Source of the DNA: Bacillus spongiae
GTDB lineage: Bacteria; Bacillota; Bacilli; Bacillales; Bacillaceae_K
Direction: 5' to 3'
DNA length: 50,606 bases
NCBI RefSeq assembly: GCF_037120725.1
Contig: NZ_JBBAXC010000022.1
Span: 1-50,606, forward strand
The position numbers were made by a program, and so were the translations under genes. Numbering within the stretch: the stretch's first letter is position 1; every line of letters starts with the position of its first letter. Under the pieces are notes generated by a model. It searched no databases, had not been told where the DNA came from, and saw only the letters and a list, made by a program, of their open reading frames with translations. Shown here in pieces: positions 27,851 through 36,086 of this stretch.

Positions 27851-27900
27851 TATAAAGGGCTCTATATAGATTGAACTAATTTCACATTCAAGTAACGTAG

Positions 27901-27946
27901 AAAGGTCAATATCTCAATTTTATTACTGTGATATTGACCTTTTTTA
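27901..27946. terminator. Terminator
   Basis: Perfect 13-bp stem (27901-27913 with 27930-27942), then a short T run. Confidence 0.8.
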
Positions 27947-28028
27947 CTATTAAAAGTCCTCTTATAAATCCTATTTTTTTGCAACTACTTTAAGAATCAA
28001 AACGACTTTGTAATTAATCAACACGATG

Positions 28029-28051
28029 AGCATCTTCTAGGATGCTTTTTT
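28029..28051 (+). terminator. Small terminator-like hairpin
   Basis: AGCATC (28029-28034) pairs with GATGCT (28041-28046), followed by T6. It may be the end of a lost gene, because the intact gene upstream already has a terminator. Confidence 0.5.
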
Positions 28052-28067
28052 ACTTAGTAGGAGGGGG

Positions 28068-28243
28068 GACAAGCAGATTTTGACGAAAATATAGCTAAGG
28101 ATTTGTTATTATATTTAGACTGTTGAAGTGTTCGAGAGTTACTAACGAAATTATTATTTAATGGAAGAAAACGTAAAATTCGAACAGTATTATGTAAACT
28201 AACGAATAGAATGAAACACAAGGTAATGCGTATAGACGAGTAA
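28068..28243 (+). pseudogene. Short decayed coding remnant
   Basis: A frame of 58 codons interrupted once by TGA (28124-28126) reads DFDENIAKDLLLYLDC, stop, SVRELLTKLLFNGRKRKIRT and ends at TAA 28241-28243. G-rich sequence precedes it but no start codon does. Protein-like but not recognised. Confidence 0.3.
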
Positions 28244-28381
28244 AAATAATGACTTAAAGTGATACAATTAATGAATTTAATAGTAAAAGTATAAATAATA
28301 AAATAACTGTCACTGATATATAAAAACGATCAACGAGTTATTTGTTATGTAAAAATAAATTAATCTGTACAACTAATCAAT

Positions 28382-28457
28382 ATTTCAAAAAAACAAATTT
28401 TGTCTCATTATTAATAGTATACTTTTGAAATGAGACAAAATTACGATTTTAAAATCG
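28382..28457. repeat. Cluster of overlapping inverted repeats
   Basis: Three perfect inverted repeats are interleaved. ATTTCAAAA (28382-28390) pairs with TTTTGAAAT (28423-28431). AATTTTGTCTCA (28396-28407) pairs with 28431-28442. A 14-bp palindrome CGATTTTAAAATCG lies at 28444-28457. The first two cross each other, so they could form a pseudoknot or two competing folds. They lie in a 900-bp gene-poor, AT-rich stretch. Confidence 0.65.
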
Positions 28458-28462
28458 ACTTT

Positions 28463-28493
<31 letters not shown>

Positions 28494-28761
28494 TAATAAT
28501 AAGGAAACAATACTCTTTACTTATCGTCCTACTCCCTCTTTAACGACACGGAAACTTGAAATAAAAAGGTTCCTAAAGTATTTAATTATATGCTTTGGGT
28601 ATGATTATGGCTCATCCCTATTCTGTTTCTTACACCTTCATTACTTGTATTTTTACCAATTGTTTAAAAGAAATTAAGCAGAATAATATTTCTACCTCAA
28701 ACTTTTCATATTGAAAGTGAATTCTTACAGAAAACGCCTGGATAGCTTTAGTACAAAATTA

Positions 28762-29367
28762 TTAGTATTTCCTTTCAATCTTATTAGCTGAAAAGCCCTT
28801 TGCAACAATATAGGAATCACCCATCTCTAACAGTTTATAATCTGTGCTATATTCCCGACTGTTTCTATAGTGAAGTGGCAACACAGTTGTTTTAAAACCG
28901 TACATAGTTAAGACATTTCTATAGGAATCCATTAGGTTAATTGGGCCTGTTGCAAAAAGTCCAAATTCCCCTTCTAGAAGCTTATCAACTCGACCATTTA
29001 TGTATTTACCAAATGGTATGTTCCCTTTAGTATTGTCAAAATGAGTTTTTAGAAGTTCTCCCATTACTTCTTTAGTAGAATCTGGTCTACCATCAAAGAA
29101 TACCTCACACCATTCTTTGTTATAATTCCATAACAATTCATGCTCATTGAATACCTTACATTCTACAAACACTTCGTATTTAAGTGTATGAGTTCTGAAG
29201 TCATCACAAACAATTTGCCACTGCTCTTGAATTTCATTATCATCATAATATGTTAGATTAATATCAATGGTAAGCGTGTCCAAATTCACCTTAAAACCAA
29301 CAAGGTGTAAATCCACGTCTGTCTCATAACTTAACTTTGAAATTGCAGCATCTAAATCTTCAAGCAT
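28762..29367 (-). CDS. Hypothetical protein (201 aa)
   Basis: A 201-residue cytoplasmic protein with a good ribosome binding site (GAGGTGAG before the ATG). Alternating strands at the N-terminus (VDLHLVGFKVNLDTLTIDINLT is rich in beta residues) are followed by acidic alpha/beta sequence with FFDGRPDSTKEVMGELL and LMDSYRNVLTMYGFKT. No family recognised. It lies downstream of, and in the same direction as, the DGHHR-motif gene, separated by 220 bp. Confidence 0.55.
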   Translation of the reverse strand: MLEDLDAAISKLSYETDVDLHLVGFKVNLDTLTIDINLTYYDDNEIQEQWQIVCDDFRTHTLKYEVFVECKVFNEHELLWNYNKEWCEVFFDGRPDSTKEVMGELLKTHFDNTKGNIPFGKYINGRVDKLLEGEFGLFATGPINLMDSYRNVLTMYGFKTTVLPLHYRNSREYSTDYKLLEMGDSYIVAKGFSANKIERKY

Positions 29368-29590
29368 TACAACTCACCTCATTAACTCCCTTCTGGGTTC
29401 TCTTAATCTTTATTATAAACGAGTATTTATAGGATTTATCATACTAATTGCATTCGAGGTAACTAATACTCTTGGTGTTGGGATTTGAATATGTGTAAAG
29501 TTAGAATCACTACTTCTCACTTACTATTTGATCAAAGGTTAATTGGTGTCCATTCATTATTCTTTTGAAAGCGAAATAAAAATAATTACT

Positions 29591-30892
29591 TCAGCGATTA
29601 TTTAAATACTCATCTGCTATTTTTCTGCAAACATCCTTTTTATCAAGTTCTGTATCTATTAGATAGTTAATAAATATATCTTCTACTTCCGTTCTATCAA
29701 ATGAAGCTAAACAACGAAATGCATCCTCAAATAATACCTTCCAATTCATATCCTTAATAATCTTTTTAGACAGTTCAAATGCCCTTTCAGGATCATCACG
29801 CTGGAACTTCTTTAAAATCATTTCCAATTTTAATTCAGCTTCGTCATCGTACCTAGATAGAAGATTATTAATATGTGAGTCGGATACATCCTCAACAAGA
29901 TCTGAAAGAGCAATGGATAAATAGTCAGGATAATGCGATTTTATGGAGTCAAAATCTATTGAAGACCCTTCAACCTCTTCTAATTTCCATACATCTTCAC
30001 AATCTCTTAAAATTCTTTCAACCTCTGTATCTTTAAGTTCAGCATTTTGATTATCATGTATCTTTTTAAGATAGTTAAAAATTCTTTCTGGTTTTTTGAA
30101 TAAATTGCTGGCATACCACCTCCCACCTGCATATAGTTCATCAGGTTTATTTTGAGGGTTTATTCCATAGTTAGAAACTTTTATAATGGTTAAACAATCA
30201 ATTGATTTATTTTTAATATATGCTGCGGTTGCTCTATGGTGTCCGTCTAATAACGTGCTCATAAATCCATCATAGTAATAGGCTAATCCTGTCATCGACT
30301 TCCCTTTTTCAATCTGATTTATATAGTGTTTAACTCTTTTTTCGTTATAACAACTTTTACTTTGAGAGGGCAAAATGAATTTGGGTGTTACTGATCTATG
30401 ATGAAATTTATAGTATAAATAATCAACCGTTGCATGATAATACTCTTTTCTACTTGTTAAGTTCCAAAAAAAGTTACCTTGACCATCAGTAGGTATCATT
30501 TCAATTCGTGTCAAGAAATAGTACCCGTCTTCTAAAATGGATAGCATCGGTTTAACATTATTGAAAATCGTTGAAATATCCCTTCCCACCTCTTGTGAAT
30601 GTTTAATCGAATGAATAACGCTATTATTTATATTCTCTCTCCCTAACCCAATACTTAATAGCTTGGCACAAGTTGGACAGTGTAACTCATCTCCATAACT
30701 ATTAATCAACGGTTTATCTTCTAACAATAAAAAGCTATGTGACTTACCGCTTTTATCACTTCCAAATCTAGTAGTCAATTTTCCATTTCCTCTATTTACT
30801 CTGAAAAGAAGCGCGTCATTACCCCAATCTGAATAGTTAGCTGGTAGGATATCTTCAAATTCAATCTTGTCTGGAAAATGAAATCGTTTCAA
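29591..30892 (-). CDS. ParB/Srx-like DGHHR-motif protein with a zinc-knuckle-like CPTC
   Basis: A 433-residue protein. AAAGGGTG is immediately next to GTG 30901 but 6 nt from TTG 30892, so I use the latter. A CPTCAKLL segment near residue 75 has one CxxC pair. Around residue 217, STLLDGHHRATAAYIKNK is the DGHHR-A motif of the ParB/sulfiredoxin fold, preceded by a helix, KRVKHYINQIEKGK, of the kind found in these domains. The C-terminal third is acidic and all-helical (HEAT-like). ParB-fold proteins with this motif bind nucleotides and act in partitioning, or as nucleases and regulators in phage or defence loci. No ParA is nearby. Exact function unknown. Confidence 0.55.
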   Translation of the reverse strand: MKRFHFPDKIEFEDILPANYSDWGNDALLFRVNRGNGKLTTRFGSDKSGKSHSFLLLEDKPLINSYGDELHCPTCAKLLSIGLGRENINNSVIHSIKHSQEVGRDISTIFNNVKPMLSILEDGYYFLTRIEMIPTDGQGNFFWNLTSRKEYYHATVDYLYYKFHHRSVTPKFILPSQSKSCYNEKRVKHYINQIEKGKSMTGLAYYYDGFMSTLLDGHHRATAAYIKNKSIDCLTIIKVSNYGINPQNKPDELYAGGRWYASNLFKKPERIFNYLKKIHDNQNAELKDTEVERILRDCEDVWKLEEVEGSSIDFDSIKSHYPDYLSIALSDLVEDVSDSHINNLLSRYDDEAELKLEMILKKFQRDDPERAFELSKKIIKDMNWKVLFEDAFRCLASFDRTEVEDIFINYLIDTELDKKDVCRKIADEYLNNR

Positions 30893-31037
30893 TTTGAACA
30901 CCCTTTCATGTTAAATAGTATAGAAACTTGGCCAAATAAGTAATGATTCAGATACTTTTATACAAATAACTGTTTATAGTAAGGTTTTTACTCAAAAGAC
31001 TAGCGTAATTGCATATGTGTAATAAAGGTTTATTATA

Positions 31038-31202
31038 CTATACTCCATCAATAAAATTCTCCAATATAGTACATTCCTCCATAGCAGATTCAAATAGAAT
31101 AAGCAGGTAATCATCTTCATAGCTTTGATAAACTTCAAGAAGAAGCTTTCTAAATGGTTCTATCATGTGTTTTAATTCAACTAATATTCTAATAGGAAGA
31201 AT
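31038..31202 (-). pseudogene. Truncated coding remnant
   Basis: The minus strand reads ILPIRILVELKHMIEPF, then LEVYQSYEDDYLLILFESAM to a TAG at 31038-31040. A TAA (31203-31205) precedes it and there is no ribosome binding site at the internal ATG, so only the end of a gene seems to be left. Unrecognised. Confidence 0.35.
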
Positions 31203-31246
31203 TTAGAAGTAAGTAATGCTATACTAAATACAAGGAGGGAAATGAG

Positions 31247-32170
31247 TTGGGCGATATTAAGCTATTCCGTTTAGACGATAACAGCGTCGAAGAACTAACA
31301 GGTCAAGCCGTAACGGTTGAAAAATCGTTACAAAATACACTAGAACGACATTTGGATACGTTTTTAGGTGTGCGGTTTCTAGCCTCTGAATATAGTACGG
31401 GTAAAAAACACGCCGGCAGGATTGATACATTAGGCATTGACGAAAACAATTCACCAGTCATCATTGAATATAAACGGGCTGTAAACGAAAACGTTGTTAC
31501 GCAAGGCTTATTTTATTTAGATTGGCTACTCGACCATAAAGCGGAGTTTGAGTTAATGGTAATGCGTAGATTTGGTTCAGAAGTATCGGATGCCATTGAC
31601 TGGAGTAGTCCGCGTTTGTTGTGTATTGCTGGCGGTTTTACTAAGTTTGACGAGCATGCAGTAGCACAGATTAATAGAAACATAGAGCTATACGTTTATA
31701 AGTATTATAATGATGGTCTATTATTACTTGAATTAGTTAACGCCACTACAGCACAGACGGTATATAAACAGAATGACCTCCCCACTACTACCGCAACTAA
31801 TCGTAATACTAGGGGGAAAACGGTTTCCGATTATTTGGAGCAAGCTACTATACAAATTACGGATAGATATGAAACATTAAAGGCGTATATGTTGGCTTTA
31901 GGGGATGATGTTCAAATAAAGATTCTTAAGAATTACATAGCGTTTAAACGTATTAAAAACTTTGTGTGCCTTGAAGTTCACCCACAAGCGGGAAAGATAC
32001 TGTTATACTTAAAAATTGATCCAGATAGTATAAAAATAGAAAATGGTTTTACTCGCGATGTTCGGAATATTGGGCATTATGGTACTGGCAACTTAGAGGT
32101 CGTGATTGCAAGCGATGAGGATATCGAAAAGGCTAAACGTCTAATTGACATTGCATATGACGCAAGTTAA
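31247..32170 (+). CDS. DUF91-type PD-(D/E)XK nuclease with a C-terminal DUF5655-like domain
   Basis: A 307-residue protein. The N-terminal half carries a restriction-like active site: GRIDTLGIDENN gives the Asp, and PVIIEYKRA the E-x-K, preceded by FLGVRFLASEYSTGKKH. This matches the DUF91/NucS-like nuclease family widely found in bacteria. The C-terminal part (about 195-305, YLEQATIQITDRYETLKAYML to IDIAYDAS) resembles the DUF5655 domain, whose role is unknown. The start is TTG 31247, 7 nt after AAGGAGGG. No methyltransferase or specificity subunit adjoins it, so it is not a classical restriction system. Confidence 0.75.
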   Translation: MGDIKLFRLDDNSVEELTGQAVTVEKSLQNTLERHLDTFLGVRFLASEYSTGKKHAGRIDTLGIDENNSPVIIEYKRAVNENVVTQGLFYLDWLLDHKAEFELMVMRRFGSEVSDAIDWSSPRLLCIAGGFTKFDEHAVAQINRNIELYVYKYYNDGLLLLELVNATTAQTVYKQNDLPTTTATNRNTRGKTVSDYLEQATIQITDRYETLKAYMLALGDDVQIKILKNYIAFKRIKNFVCLEVHPQAGKILLYLKIDPDSIKIENGFTRDVRNIGHYGTGNLEVVIASDEDIEKAKRLIDIAYDAS

Positions 32171-32232
32171 TCATAACGTTAACACCTCTCCCATAAACCA
32201 GAAACGATCAAATATAAAATGGAAGCAATATT

Positions 32233-32264
32233 GAAGCCTAAAACTGATTAACGTTTTAGGCTTC
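32233..32264. terminator. Bidirectional hairpin between the DUF91 and SDR genes
   Basis: Perfect 12-bp stem (32233-32244 with 32253-32264) with an 8-nt loop, located between convergent genes. There is no long T run on either side. Confidence 0.6.
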
Positions 32265-32361
32265 CTAGTGCAGCAACGAATCATCCCCAAAAAATAGGCC
32301 ATGATACATTACCATACTTTACTCCTCCTGCATTTGAAGTTAATCTAACGGACTATGAAGC

Positions 32362-33108
32362 TTAAGATATAGCGAGCCCTCCGTCTACACCGATGATTTG
32401 CCCTGTAAGCCAATCCGAATCTGGGTCAGCTAAATTCACAATCCACCGTGCTACGTCATCTGTCTCGCCGCGTCGTCCCAGTGGAATAATTTGACGCTCC
32501 TGTTCCTTTACTTCAGTAATCTGATCTTCTGTAAGACCCATACGCTCTCTGAGGAAAGCAGTTTCAACTGGCCCACTCGCCACCGCATTAACGCGAATCC
32601 CCTTCGGAGCAAGCTCAAGAGCCCAGCAGCGTGTGAGATGCTCAACAGCAGCCTTACTTGCCCCATATAGGGATAAGCCTGCAGCAGCTTTACTTCCATA
32701 TGTGCTAGATAGATTAATTATTGAACCTTTTGTTTCTTCTAGGTATGGGATGGCTGCTGACGCAAGCATTGTGGGCCCAGCTACATTAACAGCAAAAATG
32801 TCATTAATCGATTTGGTATTCGCATTGGCTAGTGGTTGAATGACGCCGTTACCCGCATTGTTCACGATGATGTCTAGACGCCCCCAAAATTCCATTGCCG
32901 CAGCAACGGTTTTGGGTGCTGACTCAGGATCAGTGACGTCTGCTACAAATGCCTTAATGTTCGAATCACTAGCTGCAACCTTCTGCAGTGGACCAATTTG
33001 ACGCCCAGTGATGAGTACCTTTGCTCCCCTTGCAGATAACAACTGAGCTGCTGCGAGTCCAATACCTGCCCCTCCACCTGTGATAATCGCTACCTTGTCT
33101 TTTAACAT
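32362..33108 (-). CDS. SDR-family NAD(P)-dependent oxidoreductase
   Basis: A 248-residue classical short-chain dehydrogenase. TGGGAGIG is the cofactor loop, NNAG and the catalytic S-Y-K set appear as SSTYGSK and YGASK, and PVETAF plus GQIIGVDGG end the fold. AAGGAG is 2 nt from the first ATG (33114) and 8 nt from the second, so the start is 33108. A promoter with TATAAT at 33335-33340 and -35 TTAACT inside a MarR-type palindrome (33358-33373) lies upstream, pointing to control by the MarR gene immediately upstream. Substrate unknown; such pairs often handle quinones, aldehydes or antibiotics. Confidence 0.9.
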   Translation of the reverse strand: MLKDKVAIITGGGAGIGLAAAQLLSARGAKVLITGRQIGPLQKVAASDSNIKAFVADVTDPESAPKTVAAAMEFWGRLDIIVNNAGNGVIQPLANANTKSINDIFAVNVAGPTMLASAAIPYLEETKGSIINLSSTYGSKAAAGLSLYGASKAAVEHLTRCWALELAPKGIRVNAVASGPVETAFLRERMGLTEDQITEVKEQERQIIPLGRRGETDDVARWIVNLADPDSDWLTGQIIGVDGGLAIS

Positions 33109-33334
33109 ATTCATTTCTCCTTCGTTTTCACAAATTTAGTCTTTGTAACACTTGAGGAATTTTCCATTCCCTTTATACTCGCTTTGGAGTTATCTTTAAT
33201 AGGTTTCTAAGAAAATAGACCTTAATCTTTAACCAGATGGAGCAAATCCATCATGGACTTTTGGTTTGCTCAAGCCCTCATTCGATAGCCTCTGGCTAAT
33301 TTTCAATGTTTTTACCCTTAGGATAACAACAATA

Positions 33335-33373
33335 ATTATAAAGATTTATTGATTAATAGTTAATTAATTAACT
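33335..33373 (-). promoter_or_regulatory. SDR promoter with overlapping MarR operator
   Basis: The perfect 16-bp palindrome AGTTAATTAATTAACT lies at 33358-33373. Its outer half TTAACT (minus strand) forms a -35 spaced exactly 17 bp from TATAAT (33335-33340). A repressor bound here would block polymerase. The same 16-mer occurs upstream of marR. Confidence 0.7.
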
Positions 33374-33384
33374 AAAATAGAAAG

Positions 33385-33404
33385 CTGTCCTTATAACAGG
33401 ACAG
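33385..33404 (-). terminator. Weak terminator after marR
   Basis: CTGTCC/GGACAG stem (33385-33390 with 33399-33404) with an 8-nt loop, then a T-rich tract on the minus strand. Confidence 0.5.
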
Positions 33405-33417
33405 AAATTAATACTAT

Positions 33418-33846
33418 TTAAAACAACTTTTCCAACAAACTTTTCAATTGACTCTGTTCTTCCAGAGTAAGTTTATTGCCTACATTTTGAGTAATAGACT
33501 GTTCATATACAGGCCATACATTTGAAATGAGTTTATCACCCTCTGGTGTTAAACTTACTAGAATTCTTCTCCTATTATTCGGGTCAAACTCCCTACGGAT
33601 GCTGCCTGCCTTCTCAAGAGAATTTAATAAATTACTTATATTCGCCCTTGTCACAGCAAGGTCATCACTTAACTCGGAAGGAACCATCGGTCTCCCGCTA
33701 GACTTTAGGGCAACAAGTACACACCACCGTCCCAACGTCAGATCAAACTTTCCTAGTTGTTCTTCCAATTGTTGAACCAAATGATGTTCCGTTTTATAAA
33801 GTGTCAGAAACACATTGACCGATAAAAGAGGATGTTCAAAAGGCAT
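33418..33846 (-). CDS. MarR-family transcriptional regulator
   Basis: A 142-residue MarR protein: dimer helices at both ends, winged helix in the middle (VPSELSDDLAVTRANISNLLNSLEKAG is the helix-turn-helix region, DPNNRRRILVSLTPEG the wing with its Asp-x-x-x-Arg-Arg). The ATG at 33846 is about 19 nt from the nearest good ribosome binding site (GGAGGGG); an ATT five codons upstream is closer and in frame (IEKWMPFEH), so the true start may be non-standard. It is preceded by two promoter-operator units, the proximal one carrying the same palindrome as the SDR promoter, so autorepression is likely. Confidence 0.88.
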   Translation of the reverse strand: MPFEHPLLSVNVFLTLYKTEHHLVQQLEEQLGKFDLTLGRWCVLVALKSSGRPMVPSELSDDLAVTRANISNLLNSLEKAGSIRREFDPNNRRRILVSLTPEGDKLISNVWPVYEQSITQNVGNKLTLEEQSQLKSLLEKLF

Positions 33847-33880
33847 CCATTTCTCGATAATATATCCCCTCCTTCTAAAT

Positions 33881-33937
33881 AGTTAATTAATTAACTGTTT
33901 GCGATTCATCATACTTTTCTTCGCCTCCTTTTGTCAA
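33881..33937 (-). promoter_or_regulatory. marR promoter and operator (proximal)
   Basis: TTGACA (33932-33937) and TATGAT (33908-33913) with an 18-bp spacer form a good promoter on the minus strand. The palindrome AGTTAATTAATTAACT at 33881-33896 begins 11 bp after the -10, over the expected transcription start. Confidence 0.75.
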
Positions 33938-33973
33938 GTTTGGACAATTTATCGATCCGAGACACCCTACTCC

Positions 33974-34034
33974 AAATAGTTAAACGTTTAACTATTTATT
34001 AATTAATCATATTTTTTTCACCTTCTCTTGTCAA
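33974..34034 (-). promoter_or_regulatory. Second promoter-operator unit upstream of marR
   Basis: TTGACA (34029-34034) and TATGAT (34006-34011), 17-bp spacer, are followed by a perfect 24-bp palindrome at 33974-33997 whose half site is AAATAGTTAAAC. It shares AGTTAA/TTAACT with the two 16-mers. The unit looks like a duplicate of the proximal one. Confidence 0.65.
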
Positions 34035-34210
34035 GCTCGAACACATAGAAAGGTTTTTGTTAAAGACGATTTATTAACGACAAACAGGTCAATATGTCCT
34101 TTAAATGGTACTCGGTACGTCCTTTATTTGATAAAGACTAAAAATTCGAACATAAAGCAACTCATTTTCATTATCCTTACAAGCGACTGACTCTTTTCTT
34201 TTTCCTTTGT

Positions 34211-34242
34211 AAAAAAGCCTTTGACTAATTTCAGCCAAAAGC
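34211..34242 (-). terminator. Terminator downstream of the VOC gene
   Basis: A 10-bp stem with two G-U pairs (34217-34226 with 34233-34242) and T6 on the minus strand (34216-34211). It lies 170 bp past the VOC stop. Confidence 0.6.
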
Positions 34243-34409
34243 GTAAATCGGTATGTCTATGTAGCAATATATCTTTAGGTTAAATCCTTCATTAGCATTT
34301 AGTTTTCAACTGTCTCCCTGAAATTAAAATTGCATGATTAATTAGCATAGTAATCGGTATTAAGCTCTTAATCGACATGCACTAATAGAAAATCGACACG
34401 AATCTAAAA

Positions 34410-34808
34410 CTAACTTGACAACCCTGATGAATTCATGAGGACAATTCTCCAGCCATCGGGATCCTCGATTGTCATCCCCTTCTCCTTCCAATATGGATTT
34501 TCTGGGGAAACCTCTTGATAGCCTAATAAGCTTAGTCTACTACTGATTTTGTTTATTTCATTGATTTCAGGGATGTAAAATACAAGTAAATTATCCTTAG
34601 TTGGTGCAGGACATGGACTCCCAGAAATGTGGCGGGTGAATTCTAGATGGTATTTGACATCAGGTAGTCCAAACATTACCCCATCATACCCATCATGATT
34701 TTGAAAACTACCAATTCTTTTTAGTCCTAATCCTTCTTCATAAAATTTAATTACCTGTTCAAAATTGTCTGTGGGTCTTGCAATTCGAAACTGAACTGAA
34801 CCTTGCAT
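34410..34808 (-). CDS. VOC-family (glyoxalase/bleomycin-resistance fold) protein
   Basis: A 132-residue protein of two beta-alpha-beta-beta-beta units: RIARPTDNFEQVIKFYEEGLG opens the first module and GLKRIGSF and YHLEFTRH follow; the second includes LLVFYIPEINEINKI and ends MTIEDPDGWRIVLMN, the usual D-P-D-G-x-x-I/V strand. His and Glu residues at the expected metal positions (H in YHLEF, E in EFTRH) could bind metal. It resembles B. subtilis YycE-type putative lyases. The enzymatic role is unknown. AAAGGAGG lies 7 nt before the ATG. Confidence 0.8.
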   Translation of the reverse strand: MQGSVQFRIARPTDNFEQVIKFYEEGLGLKRIGSFQNHDGYDGVMFGLPDVKYHLEFTRHISGSPCPAPTKDNLLVFYIPEINEINKISSRLSLLGYQEVSPENPYWKEKGMTIEDPDGWRIVLMNSSGLSS

Positions 34809-34933
34809 ATGAATGCCTCCTTTAATTCAATATGTTATATGTACATCATCATTATATAAAGCGAGTACATTTCATACATTGTTCAAAAGAAGGAATAGTA
34901 GTTCATACTTTTGGTGGAGAAATGAGTGTATTG

Positions 34934-35515
34934 TTAACGTAGTTCTTCGTACCAGCCGTTTCCGCCTGGAGCACAATTATAAAACATTGGATTCTCAACA
35001 GCATTAAAAGTATCAATGTACATTTTTTCTAGTGTGTTTAATTGCTCTTCAGTATAGGCATACGCAATAATTTCTCTTTCAAAGTTAGCTTCACCAAATT
35101 TTTCAATGGCTTCCTTTAGCCGAACGCCACTTCCTAGGTAAGTCTCATCATTTCTTGAATGCTTTCTAACATATTTCATTCCATTTACAAGGTTTGTAGT
35201 AATATAGATAAATCCATATTTATTGTCAAGATCTATTTCACTTTTGTCCGATAGGTTTCTCTTTTTCCCAAGAGTAGATTCTTCGATTTCTTTCCATTTT
35301 CCGTTTGCCTGAAGCACTTCTCTAAAATAGGTGAAAATATTGTTATGTGTTCTCGCCTTATTCTTTCCATGATGCCTATCTGTATGTTCAACGCTAGTAA
35401 TTAGAGCTTTCTTTCCTTCGTGTGGATTTTGTATTGTTACCCTGATTTCATTCTTTGTCCATTGAAAAAAATTTAATTTGAGTCCACTCAAAGTTTTTTC
35501 TGACTTCTTTGCCAT
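34934..35515 (-). CDS. GIY-YIG-like nuclease domain protein
   Basis: A 193-residue protein. GGAG lies 7 nt before ATG 35515 (MAKKSEKTLSGLKL), so the longer frame from 35563 is doubtful. The N-terminal third is basic (SVEHTDRHHGKNKARTHNN) and may bind DNA. The C-terminal half has GFIYITTNLVNGMKYVRKHSR, which aligns with the GIY...YIG signature of phage and homing endonucleases, but the YIG Gly is replaced by Arg (YVRKH). A Glu in NTLEKMYIDTFNAVEN and Asn in YNCAPGGNG match later family motifs. Stand-alone GIY-YIG genes are typical of selfish or phage-derived DNA. Confidence 0.7.
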   Translation of the reverse strand: MAKKSEKTLSGLKLNFFQWTKNEIRVTIQNPHEGKKALITSVEHTDRHHGKNKARTHNNIFTYFREVLQANGKWKEIEESTLGKKRNLSDKSEIDLDNKYGFIYITTNLVNGMKYVRKHSRNDETYLGSGVRLKEAIEKFGEANFEREIIAYAYTEEQLNTLEKMYIDTFNAVENPMFYNCAPGGNGWYEELR

Positions 35516-36086
35516 AACCCTTCTCCAATCTCCACTTTGATATTCATTTAAATACACCGACATAAACTTTTATAAAAAGAAAATAACTACTCCTTATTAT
35601 AAATACATTCTTTAAGTCTGTCATACTAGTACTAACGCATTAGCTCTCAGCATACAGCTTTTTTTCTGGTGTAGTTTTGTAAGTAAATGACATACAAGTG
35701 GATGTAATTCTTATGCTATCGACTTCATGGCTATTCAAGTAGTAAAAAATTCTTGGTGATTGTCTATTAAGATGAGGTTTCAACTTGTCATTTATTAGAT
35801 CTAATCTTTTTTATTTAGTGCCTATCTGTTTTCTCCCTCTACCTCCCTCCTTCGTTAGCTAAATTGAAGTTAAAGACGATTTCGTAATAGGCTTCAGTTA
35901 ACATTTCACTATCTCATTACGCAAACACCTATATAAACTTTTATTCACATAAAGAATAATCGCTCATGGATTAAGAGAACCTCTCCCCCCACGTTGCATA
36001 CACATTATTCCCGTTGAATAAAATCATGGTAAGACAGTTTTGACCTGTTTACGTAAAGAATACCATTTATGTAAAGGAGGAATAGC
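35516..36086. other. Intergenic region before the amine oxidase
   Basis: About 570 bp without a recognisable gene. It contains a 14-nt sequence GTTAAAGACGATTT at 35869-35882 that also occurs at 34059-34072, and a palindromic TTTACGTAAA at about 36049-36058, near the amine oxidase ribosome binding site. Confidence 0.4.
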
